Shown here: positions 24,471-37,403 of the stretch, in pieces
How the letters are laid out: each line of letters starts with the position of its first letter
Numbering within the stretch: position 1 is the first letter of the stretch
NCBI GenBank assembly: GCA_032433595.1
Contig: JASWJB010000017.1
Location: 124,001 to 188,000 of the forward strand
Reading direction: 5' to 3'
Source of the DNA: Conoideocrella luteorostrata
Taxonomy: Eukaryota > Ascomycota > Sordariomycetes > Hypocreales > Clavicipitaceae
Length of the DNA: 64,000 nucleotides
Made by a program: the position numbers and the translations under genes
The notes under the pieces: model-generated
What the model saw: only the letters and a program-made list of their open reading frames with translations
Told to the model about the DNA's origin: nothing
Database searches by the model: none

Positions 24471-25123
24471 ATGTCCCGACGCCCAGCAAAAGGCGACTAC
24501 ATCGAGACCGTAAACATCCCTCAACCCCCCTTGTTCCCCCCTTCGTACCCAGCTAATTCGCCTCCCAGGACACCGGCAACAAAGTCGCCCGGAAAGCCAT
24601 CCTCGTCGGTACCCAAAACATCATGCTTGGCGGTAAAACCGTTATCCAGCCCGAAGTCATGATCCGAGGGGATCTGGTCCGTACAGCACCCTCGTCGTCT
24701 TCGTCGTCATCGTCATCTACTCCGTCGAGCAGCACCGCCGTGGCCATTGGCCGCTACTGCTTCCTCTCGCGGGCTGTACTGCTCAGACCTCCCGGACGGT
24801 TGTATAAAGGCGTCTACACGTACATGCCCCTCCGGCTGGGGGACCACGTGTTCATAGGTCAGAATACGGTGGTGCAGGCGGCTACGGTGGGGAATCACGT
24901 TTCCATAGGGCGGGACTGCTGCGTGAATGAGTTCGCAATTGTGAAGGACTACGTGAGAATACTGGACGAGACGGTTGTGCCTGCCTTTATGGTGATTCCT
25001 AGCTTTTCGGTCGTGGCTGGGAGACCGGCGAGGGTGGTGGGAGAGGTGCCGGAGGGAGAGGTGGAAGAGTTTGAGCTGAGGGAAATTTATAAGAGCGTGG
25101 GGAACAATCCTACGGGAGGTTGA
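24471..25123 (+). CDS. Dynactin subunit p25 (DCTN5-like, left-handed beta-helix)
   Basis: Two exons (24471-24509 and 24569-25123) give 197 residues. Splicing joins GDYIET to DTGNKVARKAILVGTQNI, the conserved p25 N-terminus, in phase 0. Hexapeptide-repeat turns follow: NIMLGGKTVIQPEVMIRGDL, VAIGRYCFLSRAVLLRP, LGDHVFIGQNTVVQAATVGN, and HVSIGRDCCVNEFAIVKD. By family it sits at the pointed end of the Arp1 filament with p27, p62 and Arp11, and in filamentous fungi it links dynein to early endosomes. A serine homopolymer of about nine residues interrupts an early loop (residues 50-60) and is encoded by a TCG/TCA/TCT-rich tract that may vary between strains. Confidence 0.93.
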
Positions 25124-25852
25124 TGATGGCGTCGAGTTTTGCATTTCATGTGTTCGTTGGTAGGGGCGGCGTGTCTGGACTCGGGACTGGAGCACGTCTT
25201 TCAGTGTCATGCTCGGTTGGATGGACGGAATGGGCTGCAATACCTGCTTGGATGGGAAGGCATTCCCCGAGACTATACCCATGCTGGCTAGGATGAAGGA
25301 CAGAGTCGACCGCAGATGATGGCAAGCAATGAGGCCAAAAAAGGTAGATCATCTGCCTTGTAAGAATCAGTCTCGGATAACACAACGGCTGACCTGCTAC
25401 TTCTGGCATGGAGCAGGACGACAGGAAACTGTCCAGTTCTTTGGTGTTCAGTTTAACGAAACACCAACATATGATACCCAAAATAATCAAAGAATTTGTT
25501 ATGAATAGAATGTTCAAACCAAAGAAAGCTTGCTCTAAGATTTACGATGTGTAATTACGTGGCTATTGTGTATGCTTAGTTGGAAAACTCAGATGCGCTG
25601 CCGTCTCCCTATGGTAGTTTCGCAAATACGGTCTTTGCCTTTTCGTCATACCCCCTATCCGTAGGTTGTCGACCAGAAGCCAGAAGTGATTGTAAACCTC
25701 AAGCATAGTGTTCTGTGAACTTCACTTTGGCCGTTAAATTGCAACCCATGGCCGGAGAAGTGATGTTCATCAAATAAAGTCCATACATAAGCGCAACAGT
25801 AAAAGGATATACGAGTATTGATCCCTCCTCCGGAGTAGCTATGCTAATTTCT
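25124..25852. other. Intergenic region between convergent p25 and amine oxidase genes
   Basis: Both flanking genes end here, so this region should hold two 3' UTRs. AT-rich sequence lies around 25440-25560. No coding frame is supported. Confidence 0.55.
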
Positions 25853-27812
25853 TCACGTATTATCACGCTTCCCTTCCCTTGCGTAAATCTCTGAGATCCT
25901 TTTACCAACCATCTCCCCACTCCAGTATGCACCCGTCGCTGTACCGAGCGCTACGAACGGCGCCGTATGTTCACCTGCGAACCAGAGTCCTTGATTCGGT
26001 AGTCCTTCCCTCATGGTCTCAATGTCTTCATCACCGTTTTCGAGGCCAACCTGGAAATTGCAATAGCTACCATTCCCAGCGAACTCGTCGTTTAGCCATT
26101 CTGTTGCAACGAACTCCTCGGGCTGGCAATCGTGGGAGTCGGCGCGGTAATTGGGTAGTCGAGAGTAGTACGGGTGGAAGAAGTTCCTGAGAAACGCTGA
26201 CTCGTCGTCTCGGTTTGTCAATGTAGCTAGCTTGGATGTGACGTACTTGGACTGTTCTCCAAACATATAAAACAGAAGAGTTGGGTGAGAATCCTGGCCT
26301 TTTAAACTCGCGAGTTCGACAGCTTCTTGGTGCCAGCGATGTGGGTTAGAGTCTGGGGCGTACTTTGGGGTGAGCCATTGTATGAGGCCGTTCATTTTGT
26401 GATCTTGGTGGGGGCTGAGCCAAAAGGCGCGGGGGAAGCTGATATAAACCTGACGATAGGTTAGCGCCTTTTCCTATCTACGGGATACGAGATTTGTGTC
26501 AGACCGGTTCACCTTTTCAAGGCATCCGTAGCCGATAGAGTTGATAGCCTGGGTTAATCGAGGGGGAAGAGCTGGGTTGAACGCGTCCATGTTTCTTTTC
26601 AGCCAGCCGAGGGGTGTTGTGACGACGACTTCGTCGAAAGCGAGCTGCTGGCCGCTGTTCAGTTCAACTTCCACTTTGCCGCTGGCCTCTGATGGATACC
26701 ATATCCGCTGGACTTTGGAATTCAACTTGATGTCTGCTTCAGCCAGTGCTGGGGCTGCAATGCGGGTGAGAATGTCCTTGTACGTGCTAGCACAGAACAA
26801 GTTTTCTAGCGCAAAAATCAATAATTTGAATGGGGTTTAAGAAGCGAGGCAAAATAAAATGGCCAGAGGGTATCGTTACCTCCTTCGAGACACTCTTCCA
26901 ACCAAAAGTATTTGAGGCTTTGGCGGGAAACTGGGCTGCCGACAAAAGCTCCCCACATCTCCGCCATTTGTAAAACAGCGTCTCGCTTCCTTTCAAATTC
27001 TGTTTCCGACTCGGGGATCAGACTTGGTAGTTTTTCGTGGAAGAAATCCAACAAGCTCTGTTGGACCCGAGTCTCCGCGCCATGGTTGTTGGAGTGTTCA
27101 AAAGCTTGCTGCACAATACCCCACGTGGTGTTCCTGCACTTCTCGGCCTCCTTGAGCGGCAAAAGATGGCCTGCTGAGTGGTACGTCCATGCGTTTGTGT
27201 CAAAAGCTCCGACCGAAGTATTGGTAAGCTTGGCAAGGTCGAGGAAAGGATTATCAGCGGTCCCATGAATCCAGTTGGGACCAAGATCAACGAAATGACC
27301 GTTTGAGAGCGGGTACTGATGGACTCTGCCACCGATGCGGTTCCTGGCCTCTATAACGGTCACTCTGAAGCCATTACGGAGGAGGATATCTGCGCAGCGA
27401 AGACCTGATAAGCCTGCGCCGATGATGGCTACATGGGGTTCTGGGGATGAGTGACTACTACGCTGCTGTAATGAGGCGGATGCGTAAGTTACAAGATAGC
27501 ACTTGCCCAAAAACAAAAAACAAAAATACAAAAGAATAAGTTGCCATTGATTTGAATTTGCTATAATCAATTTTGTGATCTTTGTGAAATAAAAGGGTCG
27601 ACACGGAAGGAAGGGCAACAGAAAGAGGATGGTTGCGTTCGGTGATTGCACAGTACCTTAAGAGCGCCTGATTTTGTAGGCGTCATTGCAGAGGTATCAA
27701 ATGTACCGTCACGGCCGGTCCAGCCAGAGAACAAGGCTACCTTGAGATCTTGATAGATTTTCGACGAGCTTTGTCGAGATGGACTGGTACGACATATCGA
27801 GAACGCGTCCAT
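25853..27812 (-). CDS. FAD-dependent amine/polyamine oxidase
   Basis: The four-exon model (27657-27812, 26880-27465, 26513-26805, 25853-26449) gives 543 residues. The FAD-binding motif HVAIIGAGLSGLRCADILL and the linked GGRVHQ begin exon 2. Further family sequence includes LGPNWIHGTADNPF, the substrate-domain EVVVTTPLGWLKRN, and the C-terminal FAD motif GLWFAGEHTAPFVALGTATGAYWSGE. By family it oxidises polyamines or other amines, releasing an aldehyde and H2O2. Exons 2-4 are well supported. The first exon is uncertain: it carries no known domain, and an alternative ATG at 27651, inside the proposed intron, stays in frame with exon 2 and would add a strongly hydrophobic N-terminus, giving a secreted or membrane form. 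Substrate cannot be assigned. Confidence 0.82.
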
Positions 27813-29327
27813 AAAGATTGGGCAGATGTGTTGTGATGAGGACTAATTAAGCCTGACGGAGTACAATGCTAAGAAGCAGGCTGGCGTTAGCGGGAAAATT
27901 CTATGGTAGCTGTTGAGGATAAGATCGTGGCAGGGAGGGCAATGTCACATATGTATTAATTCTCAGTGGTCGCGATATATAGACTGGCTGGCTATCTAGG
28001 AAAGAGTAGGTGCTAGTTCCATCGTGGTGGGATTGGGCTGTTGCGGCCGGCCACATGATTTAGTGCAAGAATGACTGGCATGAGATAGGCAGGCGATGTT
28101 GAACGCAGCGCAAGATAGGCACTCAACCCAACGGAATGCTATTGTGGGCACGGAGTAGTTATTTGTTTCCACGGCCTGTTGATGTGCGGCTGCAGCGATA
28201 TCTCAAAGCCAGCATTGTCAGGCATGAAAGACTGATGGGCACCATGTGAAGTGGCACAATTTGACAGGGACGAGCAATGTCATGCCCAGGGGACGTGGAC
28301 TAGTTATGATGCTTGTGCGAAGGGGGGTGGGGGTGGTGATGTGCCGTTGTGGGCTGCTTGATCAGGTGGTGTTGAAGTCATGACGGCTGCAGGCGGCATT
28401 TCGCGAGCTTATGTTCCAGATATCTGTCCGGCGGAAGGCTCTTACAATGTGTGCTTGGAAACTTGACTGCCTAGGTACGAGGATCCAACTACCTAGTTAC
28501 TCCACACTTTGTACTAGGTGAGAATGCCCTCAAGCCTCTGTGGCTGGTAAATGGGATGAGGAGAAGCTGGCCACCAGCAGCGTTCGAGTCAAAAAAGAGC
28601 AGAGTATTTGCTTAGAGTACGGGGTAGTGTAACTACAGAGTCACAATCCCAGGCACACACCAGCAGACGTCCTGGTTGGGCCGCCGTGAGTTGGACATGG
28701 CCGGTCATGCACCTCCGGAGCTTGATAACTAACCACGGCGTACTCCGTACCTAGGTAACCTCAAACTGTACCTTGTCCTCCGCACTTTTACTCTGTAGCT
28801 ACACTTTGATCCGCCAACAATGCCCCGTCACGCCAGGCGCTTGTGCTAGTGCCGCGCCCCTAGTGACCTTGTTCACGCCACCACACAACACAAACTGCGG
28901 GACTACATGAGTTGATGTCACTACCAATTTAGCCACCAGCCTGCGGTCTTTCGTTTGTTGTTCATGGCCATCTTTGCCTCGTCTTGCATGCAACACAGTT
29001 ACTTGCCATCACAAAAACCTGCTACTATCGAGACCAAGAGACGAGATGAACGATATCCGTATGTCGATATCGGCGCACTAATACGGACTTTCTTCAGCCC
29101 AATACACATATATATACGTCCGGACAGGCGTCATCCACCGACATCCTACCTCGTTTGGTCCCGCAGCATGAATTGGCTCCCCGCGTCTGGTATAAAGCTG
29201 GTCATCTCGCATTGACGGCGCGATTCGGCCGCTGGTGAATAGGCTACAAATACGCTACGCTGGAATCCCACAAAAGCTTGTGTAGTCACTTTTCCATCAC
29301 CGGTACGCCAGCCCGGCGTCAGTCGTC
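27813..29327. other. Divergent upstream region of amine oxidase and ATG2 genes
   Basis: About 1.5 kb between two divergent start codons. An exact TACTCCGTA motif is at 28741 and looser variants are near 27850, 28150 and 28613. A Met-initiated frame at 28955-29215 is not supported by any domain. Confidence 0.55.
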
Positions 29328-32300
29328 ATGGCGGCATTGTTCCAGTCCTTTCGGGGCTCTGGCATGCCGAAACGCCTACTTCGATACGCCCTTTCGCGGT
29401 TGGATCTGCTGGATGCCGAAGCCCTCGACCTGGAGAATCTGGACTTGTTGTTGGGCCGGAACACCGTCTTTGAATTCAGAGATGTAGGAATTAAGCTCAA
29501 GGTGCGTCGGCTCATCTGTTTACCGTACCTGCCGCTCGTCGCACGCAAGCTAATAGCCATGTATAGAAACTTCAGAAGCTGCTTAGTTTACCCCCCGCAT
29601 TCTCCCTCGACAGAGCCAAGGTACTACTTCTCCGCATAACCATACCGATGGATTTCTACACGAGTCCGATCACGGTCGAGATCGATGGTGTTGATGTTCG
29701 CTTGAACGTGAATGGTGATGGACACAAGTCAGCCCCAACGTCGAGTACACAAGCCCCCGACCCAACAGTACTCGTCCCGAACACAGCCGATTTAGCACAG
29801 TCGTTTCTGGAAACTGAACCATTGTCTGAGAGGAAGCAGCTGGAGGATGCCTTGGCCGCCGAGACCAACGACTTGGGTGCCTCGGTGACCATTAGTGATG
29901 ATGGGAGTGAGGATGACTCTCAATTTGGCACGGGTCAGCCACTTTCGTTGCCTGGGTTTCTCACCGACTTTTTGCAAGGAATAGTTGACAGAACGCAGGT
30001 ACTAATTAAGAATGTTGCCTTCCAGTTGGACCTTGAGGTGCCCACCGAGCTGAATTCGTCCAAGCTGGAGCCAGTCTCCTTTCAGATCGCTCTGGGACAA
30101 ATTGAGGTGGAAGGCATTACTGCAGGGGCAGGGGCAGATAGTAGTGGCGCAACGCAAGTTGTGCATCAAGAAGGAAAACGACATATTTCTCTTTCAAGCA
30201 TTCGAGCTAGCCTGATATCCGAAGCCGACGCATTCGCCGGACTAACCCGCTCCCCATCAACGGCTTCACCCTCTCTTGCCTCATCGCCAGCAATGACGAG
30301 GAACCCACCTTCCAGAATGGCTACTTTTCTGTCTCAGGGAAGCTTCCATGAACAGCCCATGGCTTCCCTGCAGGAAAGCTTTCGCGAGCGTCTGTCGGAT
30401 GATGCGGAGTCAGACGGCACAGAAGATTACCCTCTCACTGACAGTGAGGATGCCTTGGCAATTCCTTATGACCTGTCGGACATTGAGCAGGCTTTGGAGG
30501 ATGAGCCTGAAGGCGACTTCGAGGATCAAGGACCTTCGACTCCCCGAGCATCAACATACCTCGATACGCATGACCCGCTCGAGTCGTCAGCTCTCTTTCA
30601 TTCTACCAGCGAGTCGGAGCAGCTTTCGCCCACGCAGTCGCAAACTGTTAGCGAGCTTTTAGAGATGGGTACAACCACACCAGTTGATAATCTTGCCCAC
30701 GCCGAACATTACCACGATGAAAGTTCCCCTGATTTGTCGTTTGCAGCCTTGTACAAAGACGAACCGACCAGCAGCCCAACCGCATGGCCCAGCTCGGCAG
30801 CAGCGTCTGTGGATAACTTGGCCGAGTCACGTTTATACACTCACGAGGAGGCGGAAAGTATGTACATGAGTGCTTTTTCAAAGGCTAGTGAGCCATCAAA
30901 GTCTATTGTCATGGAGAGACCGAAGACCGATGAAGTCGAGCACGCCAAAGATCTCCATTACGTATCGAACACCCAGGAATTAGGAAAGCAATTCCAAGTT
31001 TCCGAGTTAGAAGCGGCAGTGAAAACAACAGAAACCACTTTACTAAAGGGAGAATCAGAGCAACCGACGAGCGCTGATTCAATGGAAGAAGTAAGGCCAC
31101 GAACCCCAATGATGCCAGGAGCATGGGATGACAGCACGGATAGTACGCCCGACTACCTCGCTGCGGCCTCTGTTCATGAAACTGCACGGCCGGAATTGGC
31201 TGGTGCCGAGAGCAGGATGGCCAGGTCCGATACAGATAGTACGTTGTCATCGCCAGCATTTAGTAGAGCATCACTGTTGCAACCCCAAGAGGGCAAAGTA
31301 CTTGATGACGGTGTTATCTCAGAGAATGAGGGCGAGACTGCAACCCCCAAAGGTCCACCAAAGCTCGTTAAAGAGATCCTGCGGCTCGACAAAATTTCCG
31401 TGTATATCCAATTGCAACATCATCAGCATTTTCATGTCCACGTCGACTCTCCTGAGCCAGTGAGGAGGATGTCACATTCAATAGGAGAGTCCTCCATTTA
31501 CCCACAGGCACCGGGGGCATTTTCGATACACAGCTCTTCTTCTCCCAGACAACCACAACCACAGACTGCGGATAACGAAGCTAGCGAGGCGGGTTCTTCT
31601 GGGTTGTTGGATGTGCATCTGTCGCCAGCCAAAATCAGCTTTGACACGTCTATTGCTTTCTTGTTAGCAATGGTTGTGGAAAGGTTATTAAAGGCTATGA
31701 AAAGTAACATACAAACTGCGGCGAAGGAGTCACCGTCCACTCAACAAAATACTAAGCCGACTGCGGTGCCTCGTATTCATGTTACCGCCGAGGAAATTAC
31801 CGTCAACTTTCTTAATAGGTTAAGCGGCGTAGTCGATCACACCCGTCAGTATGGAGACTCTCCTCCCTTCGACGTTGATCCCGAAGTTCTCTTGAACATG
31901 ACTCTTGTCAACCTAAAACTCTCATCAACTGCTTTGGTGGCAAATGCAAAAATTCCCATGAGAGCAAGCAGGGCCGTTTTGCCTAAGCAGGGTGACGTTC
32001 TTACTAAAATCGAATTGGAGAAATTCAGGTTTGGATACGCCAGAGGCGATATTCTGTCTTTCGATAGTGCAAGGCAGATGAGTACCTCCGTTAAAGACTC
32101 CTACATTTCAACAGGCCATGATGTCGGAATCGAGATTCTTCAATCCGGAGATACAATCAGAACAAATGTCGAAACGCTTCCTCTCGTGGTACAAATTGAT
32201 CTGCAGCGTCTGGACGAAACCTTTGGCTGGTTTGGCGGGCTTAGCAGCTTTCTCAACATGAGCGCATCCATGACATCCAGCCCGTCACCACCGGCAAAGT

Positions 32301-35300
32301 CGTCGCGGCAACTACCACCAAAGTCGCGAGGGGTTCGGTTTGATACCCCAATTGACCCGCAAGACAAGTCAGCCACTTCGCAAAACAAAATCAATTTGAG
32401 GATAGGAGGAACGCTGATGGAACTAGTTGGCAAGGACTGCAGCGTAGCTGCGGAAACAAGTGCTTTGAAGCTTGTGAGCCGAGATGAAGGTGTTGGGATC
32501 GGCTGCAGCAGACTACGGATTTCGGGACCGTACCTGAAGAATTCTCTCTCTGATCCGGCCATAAGGACAGAGGTTGCAGGCATGAGACTTGAATTTCTTA
32601 CGGCACCAAAGGATACAGATCTTGAGAAGCTACTGGAGCTCATTATTCCATCCAAGGTCAAGTTCGATCATGAACACGACGAAGTCATGGTTGACACACT
32701 CCTGCGACAGAGGAGAAAGGGATCAGTTCTGCGGGCCACGCTGGACACGGTGAATGTGATGGTCAAAAACACCGCGCAGCTCTCCGCCCTTCCAGCGCTC
32801 GGAGAAGAAGTTGCCAAGTTGTCTGCTGTGGCAAAGTATCTCCCCGAAGATGATCGCCCTGGCCTGCTCACATTGACTCGGGTTCAGAAGCTATCAGTTG
32901 GTTGCGAGCTTCTTGACAATATTGGCCATATTGGCTGCGACATTCGGGAGCTGGAAGTTGGGCAAATCACAGTTCCGTCACTCATCGCCGTTGCTGTCCA
33001 TGGCATCAACGTACAGCGAAACAGGACTGAAGAGCTCATTAGCTCTAGCCTTTTTGAAGGCTCAACAGAGGCAGCCCGCAAAGGTCCAGTTCTGATGGTG
33101 CGCATGATTGGAGATGAGATTGATCCCATCATCAAGTTGAAGCTTCAAGACTTGAGATTTGAGTACAGGGTCGCTACCATTATGGATTTTCTCAATCTAG
33201 GAAGTGATGCCACGCCACAGGATTTTGAGGCAGGTCTTGCAGCGTCTGTGGCAAATCTGGGGGATCAGGCGCACACAGCTCTCTCACGCCAGTCGCTGGC
33301 GCCACCGCCGCCGCCGTTGCCGGATGATGAAAGGTCCGCAAGTCCAAGTAAACCTACCACTTTGGATGTTGGGCTGAGGGATTGTGTGATTGGCTTGAAC
33401 CCTTACAAGTTGTCGTCAAAATTGATTGTGGCCTTGACCGATGCACATGTAGAAGCTGTGCTGCCGAACAAGAGGCAAACAAAAGTCTCTGTTGGCATCA
33501 ACAAGGCCTCCATCCTCCTAACAAACGACACGAAACAAATTGATATATCAGGAGGCCCATTAGGGGCACCGAGGGTGCGGTCGTCTTCTTCTGTCTCACG
33601 GCAAGTAGAAGAAATGTGTGCTCGAGGATTTGTCGACATCTGCTATATTTCGTCGGCAGGGGTCATGGTGTCGGTCATCCCCGATGATGACGGTGAAAAC
33701 AAAGTTGAGGTCGAGGTGAGGGATGATCTTCTTGTCTTAGAAACATGTGCCGATTCAACACAGACCCTCATTGCGCTCGCCAATGCACTAAAGCCCCCGA
33801 CACCACCGGCAAAGGAAAATAAGTACAGGACAAGGGTCCTGCCTGTTCAGGACTTACTTGCTTCCATCTCTGCCGAGGCGTTTGGAAGACCGGAAGGCGA
33901 GTATGACTTTGACCAAGACTTCGCTGGTGCACAGGAAATGGCTGGGAGCGGATCGGAGGACGATTTTGGGAGTGAAAGGATGCTTCCAATCGACTCCCGC
34001 TTTTTCGGCTCTCAGTCTGCAGGCGAGGAGCTTTTTGATGCTACCAAGAGCATGGCGATGTCTCATGATTCACTAATGAAAGACACGAATGAAGGCGTCC
34101 TGCTGACTGGGTTCAATCCGACCAAGAGTGACGACCTCTCTCAAAGTTCTGATGACTTGGTCATCCACGATGATTTCTATGATCATACTGTACCCGAAGA
34201 GCATACTGCCATGGTTTGGAACTCTAACAATAACTCGTATGATCGAGCGCCGGCCAACTTGGTCAGAAAGAGTCCCCTGAAAGTCTCGGCGCGTGACATC
34301 CATGTTATTTGGAACCTCTTTGATGGATATGATTGGAAAGACACTCGTGATGTCATCACCAAGGCTGTCGAGGATGTGGAGATCAAGGCAACAGAGCGAC
34401 AATCACGGCAATCTGGCATGCAGGTATATGAAGAGGAAATCGAGAATGAAGAAACCATTGGAGACTTCCTCTTCAACTCGATCTACATTGGAATACCGTC
34501 CAACCGCGACCCGCGAGATCTCACACGGGCCATCAATGAAGGCCTCAATGATAATGCTACGGAAACAGAGTCTGTGGCAACCACCACAATGACCATGAAC
34601 ACCAACCGAACTGCATGGCGCGTTCGTGGCAAGCCGAACAAGCGTCTCCGGTTAAACCGCAGCAAGCACCACAAGATAACGTTTGAGCTGCAGGGTATCA
34701 ACGCAGACATGGTTTTATTTCCTCCAGAGGTTGGCGAGACAGTTAGTAGCCTAGACGTCCGCATTGAGCACTTTGACATTTTTGATCACGTACCCACGTC
34801 AACTTGGAAGAAGTTTGCAACGTACGACCAGGATCATGGGGAACGTGAAATGGGCACGAGCATGATTCATATTGAGCTCCTAAACGTGAAGCCCATCCCG
34901 CAACTTGCAGCATCAGAGACGGTGGTGCGAGCTACTGTCTTACCGCTTCGGCTACACGTGGATCAGGATGCTTTGGATTTCATCACTCGTTTCTTTGAGT
35001 TCAAAGACGACAAAGTCCCGGTCCATGCGTCGCCTAGTGATATTCCGTTTGTGCAACGGGCTGAAGTCATGGACATTCCGGTCAAACTGGATTTTAAACC
35101 CAAAAGGGTCGACTACGCTGGTCTTCGATCCGGTCATACTACCGAGTTCATGAACTTTATCGTCCTCGAAGAGTCTCGAATGGTTCTGCGTCATGTTATT
35201 ATCTATGGTGTGGCAGGGTTTGATCGCCTTGGAAAGACGTTGAATGACATTTGGATGCCTGATGTCCAGAGGAACCAGCTTCCGGGTGTCGTGGCCGGGT

Positions 35301-35934
35301 TGGCGCCTGTGCGGTCGCTCGTCAACATCGGCAGTGGCTTCAGAGACTTGGTAGAAATTCCTCTTCGTGGGTACCAAAAAGATGGAAGGGTCATAAGGAG
35401 TATTTCTAAAGGCGCTGTTGCATTCGCCCGAACTACAGGCACGGAGCTGGTCAAGCTTGGTGCGAAGATTGCTGTTGGAACGCAATACGCTCTTCAAGGA
35501 GCCGAGGAGATGCTCGCAGAGCGAGGGCAATCTGAAGGCGCTTGGGAGGAGGATGACTTGGATCCCGAGGACAGGAAGCAGATATCGCTCTATGCAGATC
35601 AACCCACTGGCGTCTTGCAGGGCATCCGGGGTGGGTTCAGGTCATTAGCACGAGATGTCAACTTGGCGCGAGATGCCATCATTGCTGTGCCTGGCGAGGT
35701 CATGGCTACTCAGTCAGCAGCTGGCGCAGCCAAGGCTGTGCTGAATAGAGCGCCTACAATCATCTTCCGTCCGGCCGTTGGTGTCACCAAGGCAATTGGA
35801 CAGACGCTTATGGGAGCAACCAATACGCTGGATCACGAGAATAGGAGACGAATTGGCGAGGTAAGACTTGGTGGTACACGTTTGTCGTTTGGTGCAATGC
35901 ATGCTGACTTTTATTATAGAAATACAAGCATTGA
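29328..35934 (+). CDS. ATG2: Autophagy-related protein 2, bridge-like lipid transfer protein
   Basis: Three exons (29328-29501, 29567-35860, 35920-35934) give about 2160 residues, normal for fungal Atg2. The N-terminal chorein-type region begins near residue 10 and spans the first intron ([15 protein letters not shown]), followed by [22 protein letters not shown]. The far C-terminus has the conserved [18 protein letters not shown] block. The last exon is only 15 nt and encodes KYKH plus stop; reading through instead adds about 40 unrelated, Cys- and His-rich residues. By family the protein forms a long hydrophobic channel that moves phospholipids from the ER to the growing phagophore, working with Atg9 and the WIPI protein Atg18. 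Long acidic, disordered inserts lie at about residues 230-560, as in other filamentous fungi. Confidence 0.95.
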
Positions 35935-36385
35935 TTTTGACTGTGTATGCGCATGCATGCGCACATGTGTACATGCGCGTGTGTGTGATGGAATGTCTGG
36001 GAACGAATATGAGAAAACGATACGCAAACGAACGGCCTCATCCGATCTTTGTGTGCATAACTAGGCGTTTTGGTCATCCAATGAAAGGCTCTGTGGAATT
36101 TTGATTGCAATAAGGTAGACCGGCGAGCTTGGAGCGATTTTTTTCTTTGTGTACTACGGCAAACAATATTGAAGATTGGACTCATTATATACCATTAGAT
36201 CATTTACAGGCACAGTTTCGAGTGGAAGTTCAGAAATGTTGGGACACTGTTACACTCAGCCGCTCTCCACTCTATATATACTTTATCATAGCAGCCCATC
36301 TATAAATTCCACCTTGTAATTCCAACACCCGCCTGAAAGTAGAAGCATTTGTAGAATACTGAACTTATTTCATCTCAACAGGACC
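35935..36385. other. 3' region between convergent ATG2 and GT8 genes
   Basis: The flanking genes converge here. A purine-pyrimidine alternating stretch (CATGCGCACATGTGTACATGCG-like) lies at about 35950-35985, just after the ATG2 stop. No gene is seen. Confidence 0.55.
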
Positions 36386-37378
36386 TTAAACGTGGTCTAG
36401 GCCCTGTTCCTTTTCTTCTAGTAGCCGCTTGTTGTTCGCGTCCACCCACCACTTGTGCGTCTCGTTACTCCCTGTCCATTGGCCCCTCTCATCCAACTCC
36501 TGCCACGGCTTCGGACTCAATATGAAATGCACATTCTTGACGCTATCGTCCCTCCAGATCACATCATGCACCCCTTTTTCTCTCATCGTCTTCAGTGCGT
36601 TATACACATACGGTAGGGGTACCCACCGCCCTCTGTACAGATCTGCCAGCAAGTCCTGGTCCGGAAAGGTGTAGTCATCTCCATGGTGGTCCATATGCTT
36701 CAGGATCTGCTCAAACAGCACCTTTGACGGGTTGACCACCAACAATCCACTGTTCAGGTCGCCGAGGCTGAGAGCTGGATCTGCACCTTCTGTCTGGGCA
36801 CGCTCCGGGTGGCCATGCTGGGATGTGAATGCGCAATTGGAGGGGATCCAGTTGGACGGATAGTGCGGTCTGCGCAGGGGATTGCACACGCAGGCATGGG
36901 AGGACGCGAAGAGCCGTTTCCCCGATCCGGATGCAGAGGGCGGATCGAGAGGCAGATCCATCAGCTCGTCCATGTTTTTGAACACTACCATGTCTGAGTC
37001 GAGCTGGACCACGCGGTTGAACTGGGTGAGGTTGAATACGACGAGCTTGGTCCAGCAGTCATTGAAACGGGCGTCCTCGGTGTACTGCTTGCCGGACTGG
37101 GGGCTGAGAAATGGCACCGGCAGGTAAGAGATGCCGCGGGCGGTGAGGGCAGTGAGGGCGGATGTCGGAAAGGAGTTGGTGTAGAGGGCTATGAGGGGGT
37201 ATTTGGAGCGCACCGCGCGGAGGGAGTGTGAGAGCGTGAGGAGCCCGGATAGGTAGGATGTGTTGGTGATGAGAGTGACCCAGACTAGATGGGGAGGATG
37301 TTAGTTTTTGGTTTGGAGTTGTTGAGGGGCCGGGTTACCTTTGTCTGAGTCTACTGATAGAGAGGGAGGCTCTGCCAT
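36386..37378 (-). CDS. Family 8 glycosyltransferase (glycogenin/galactinol-synthase-like)
   Basis: Two exons (37339-37378 and 36386-37284) give 312 residues; the 54-nt intron splits a Val codon and joins DSDK to VWVTLITNTSYLSG, the canonical GT8 first strand. The metal-binding DxD motif is VVQLDSDMVVFKNMDEL (Asp109, Asp111). Further GT8 landmarks are FNSGLLVVNPS-like DLNSGLLVVNPSK, FPDQDLLADLYRGRW and the C-terminal HFILSPKPW, where the His and Lys contact the donor diphosphate. There is no signal peptide, so a cytosolic enzyme using a UDP-sugar is likely. It lacks the long C-terminus of true glycogenins, so the acceptor is unknown. Confidence 0.88.
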
Positions 37379-37381
37379 GAT

Positions 37382-37403
37382 GGAGATGGAGATGGAGATG
37401 GAG
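37382..37403. repeat. GGAGAT hexanucleotide repeat
   Basis: About four units of GGAGAT lie immediately upstream of the GT8 start codon, in its 5' UTR (reading CTCCAT on the gene strand). Confidence 0.9.

Noticed and set aside
35861..36064. A longer ATG2 C-terminus from direct read-through
   Set aside because: The extra residues are Cys/His-rich translation of an alternating purine-pyrimidine tract, and a good intron gives a family-like C-terminus.
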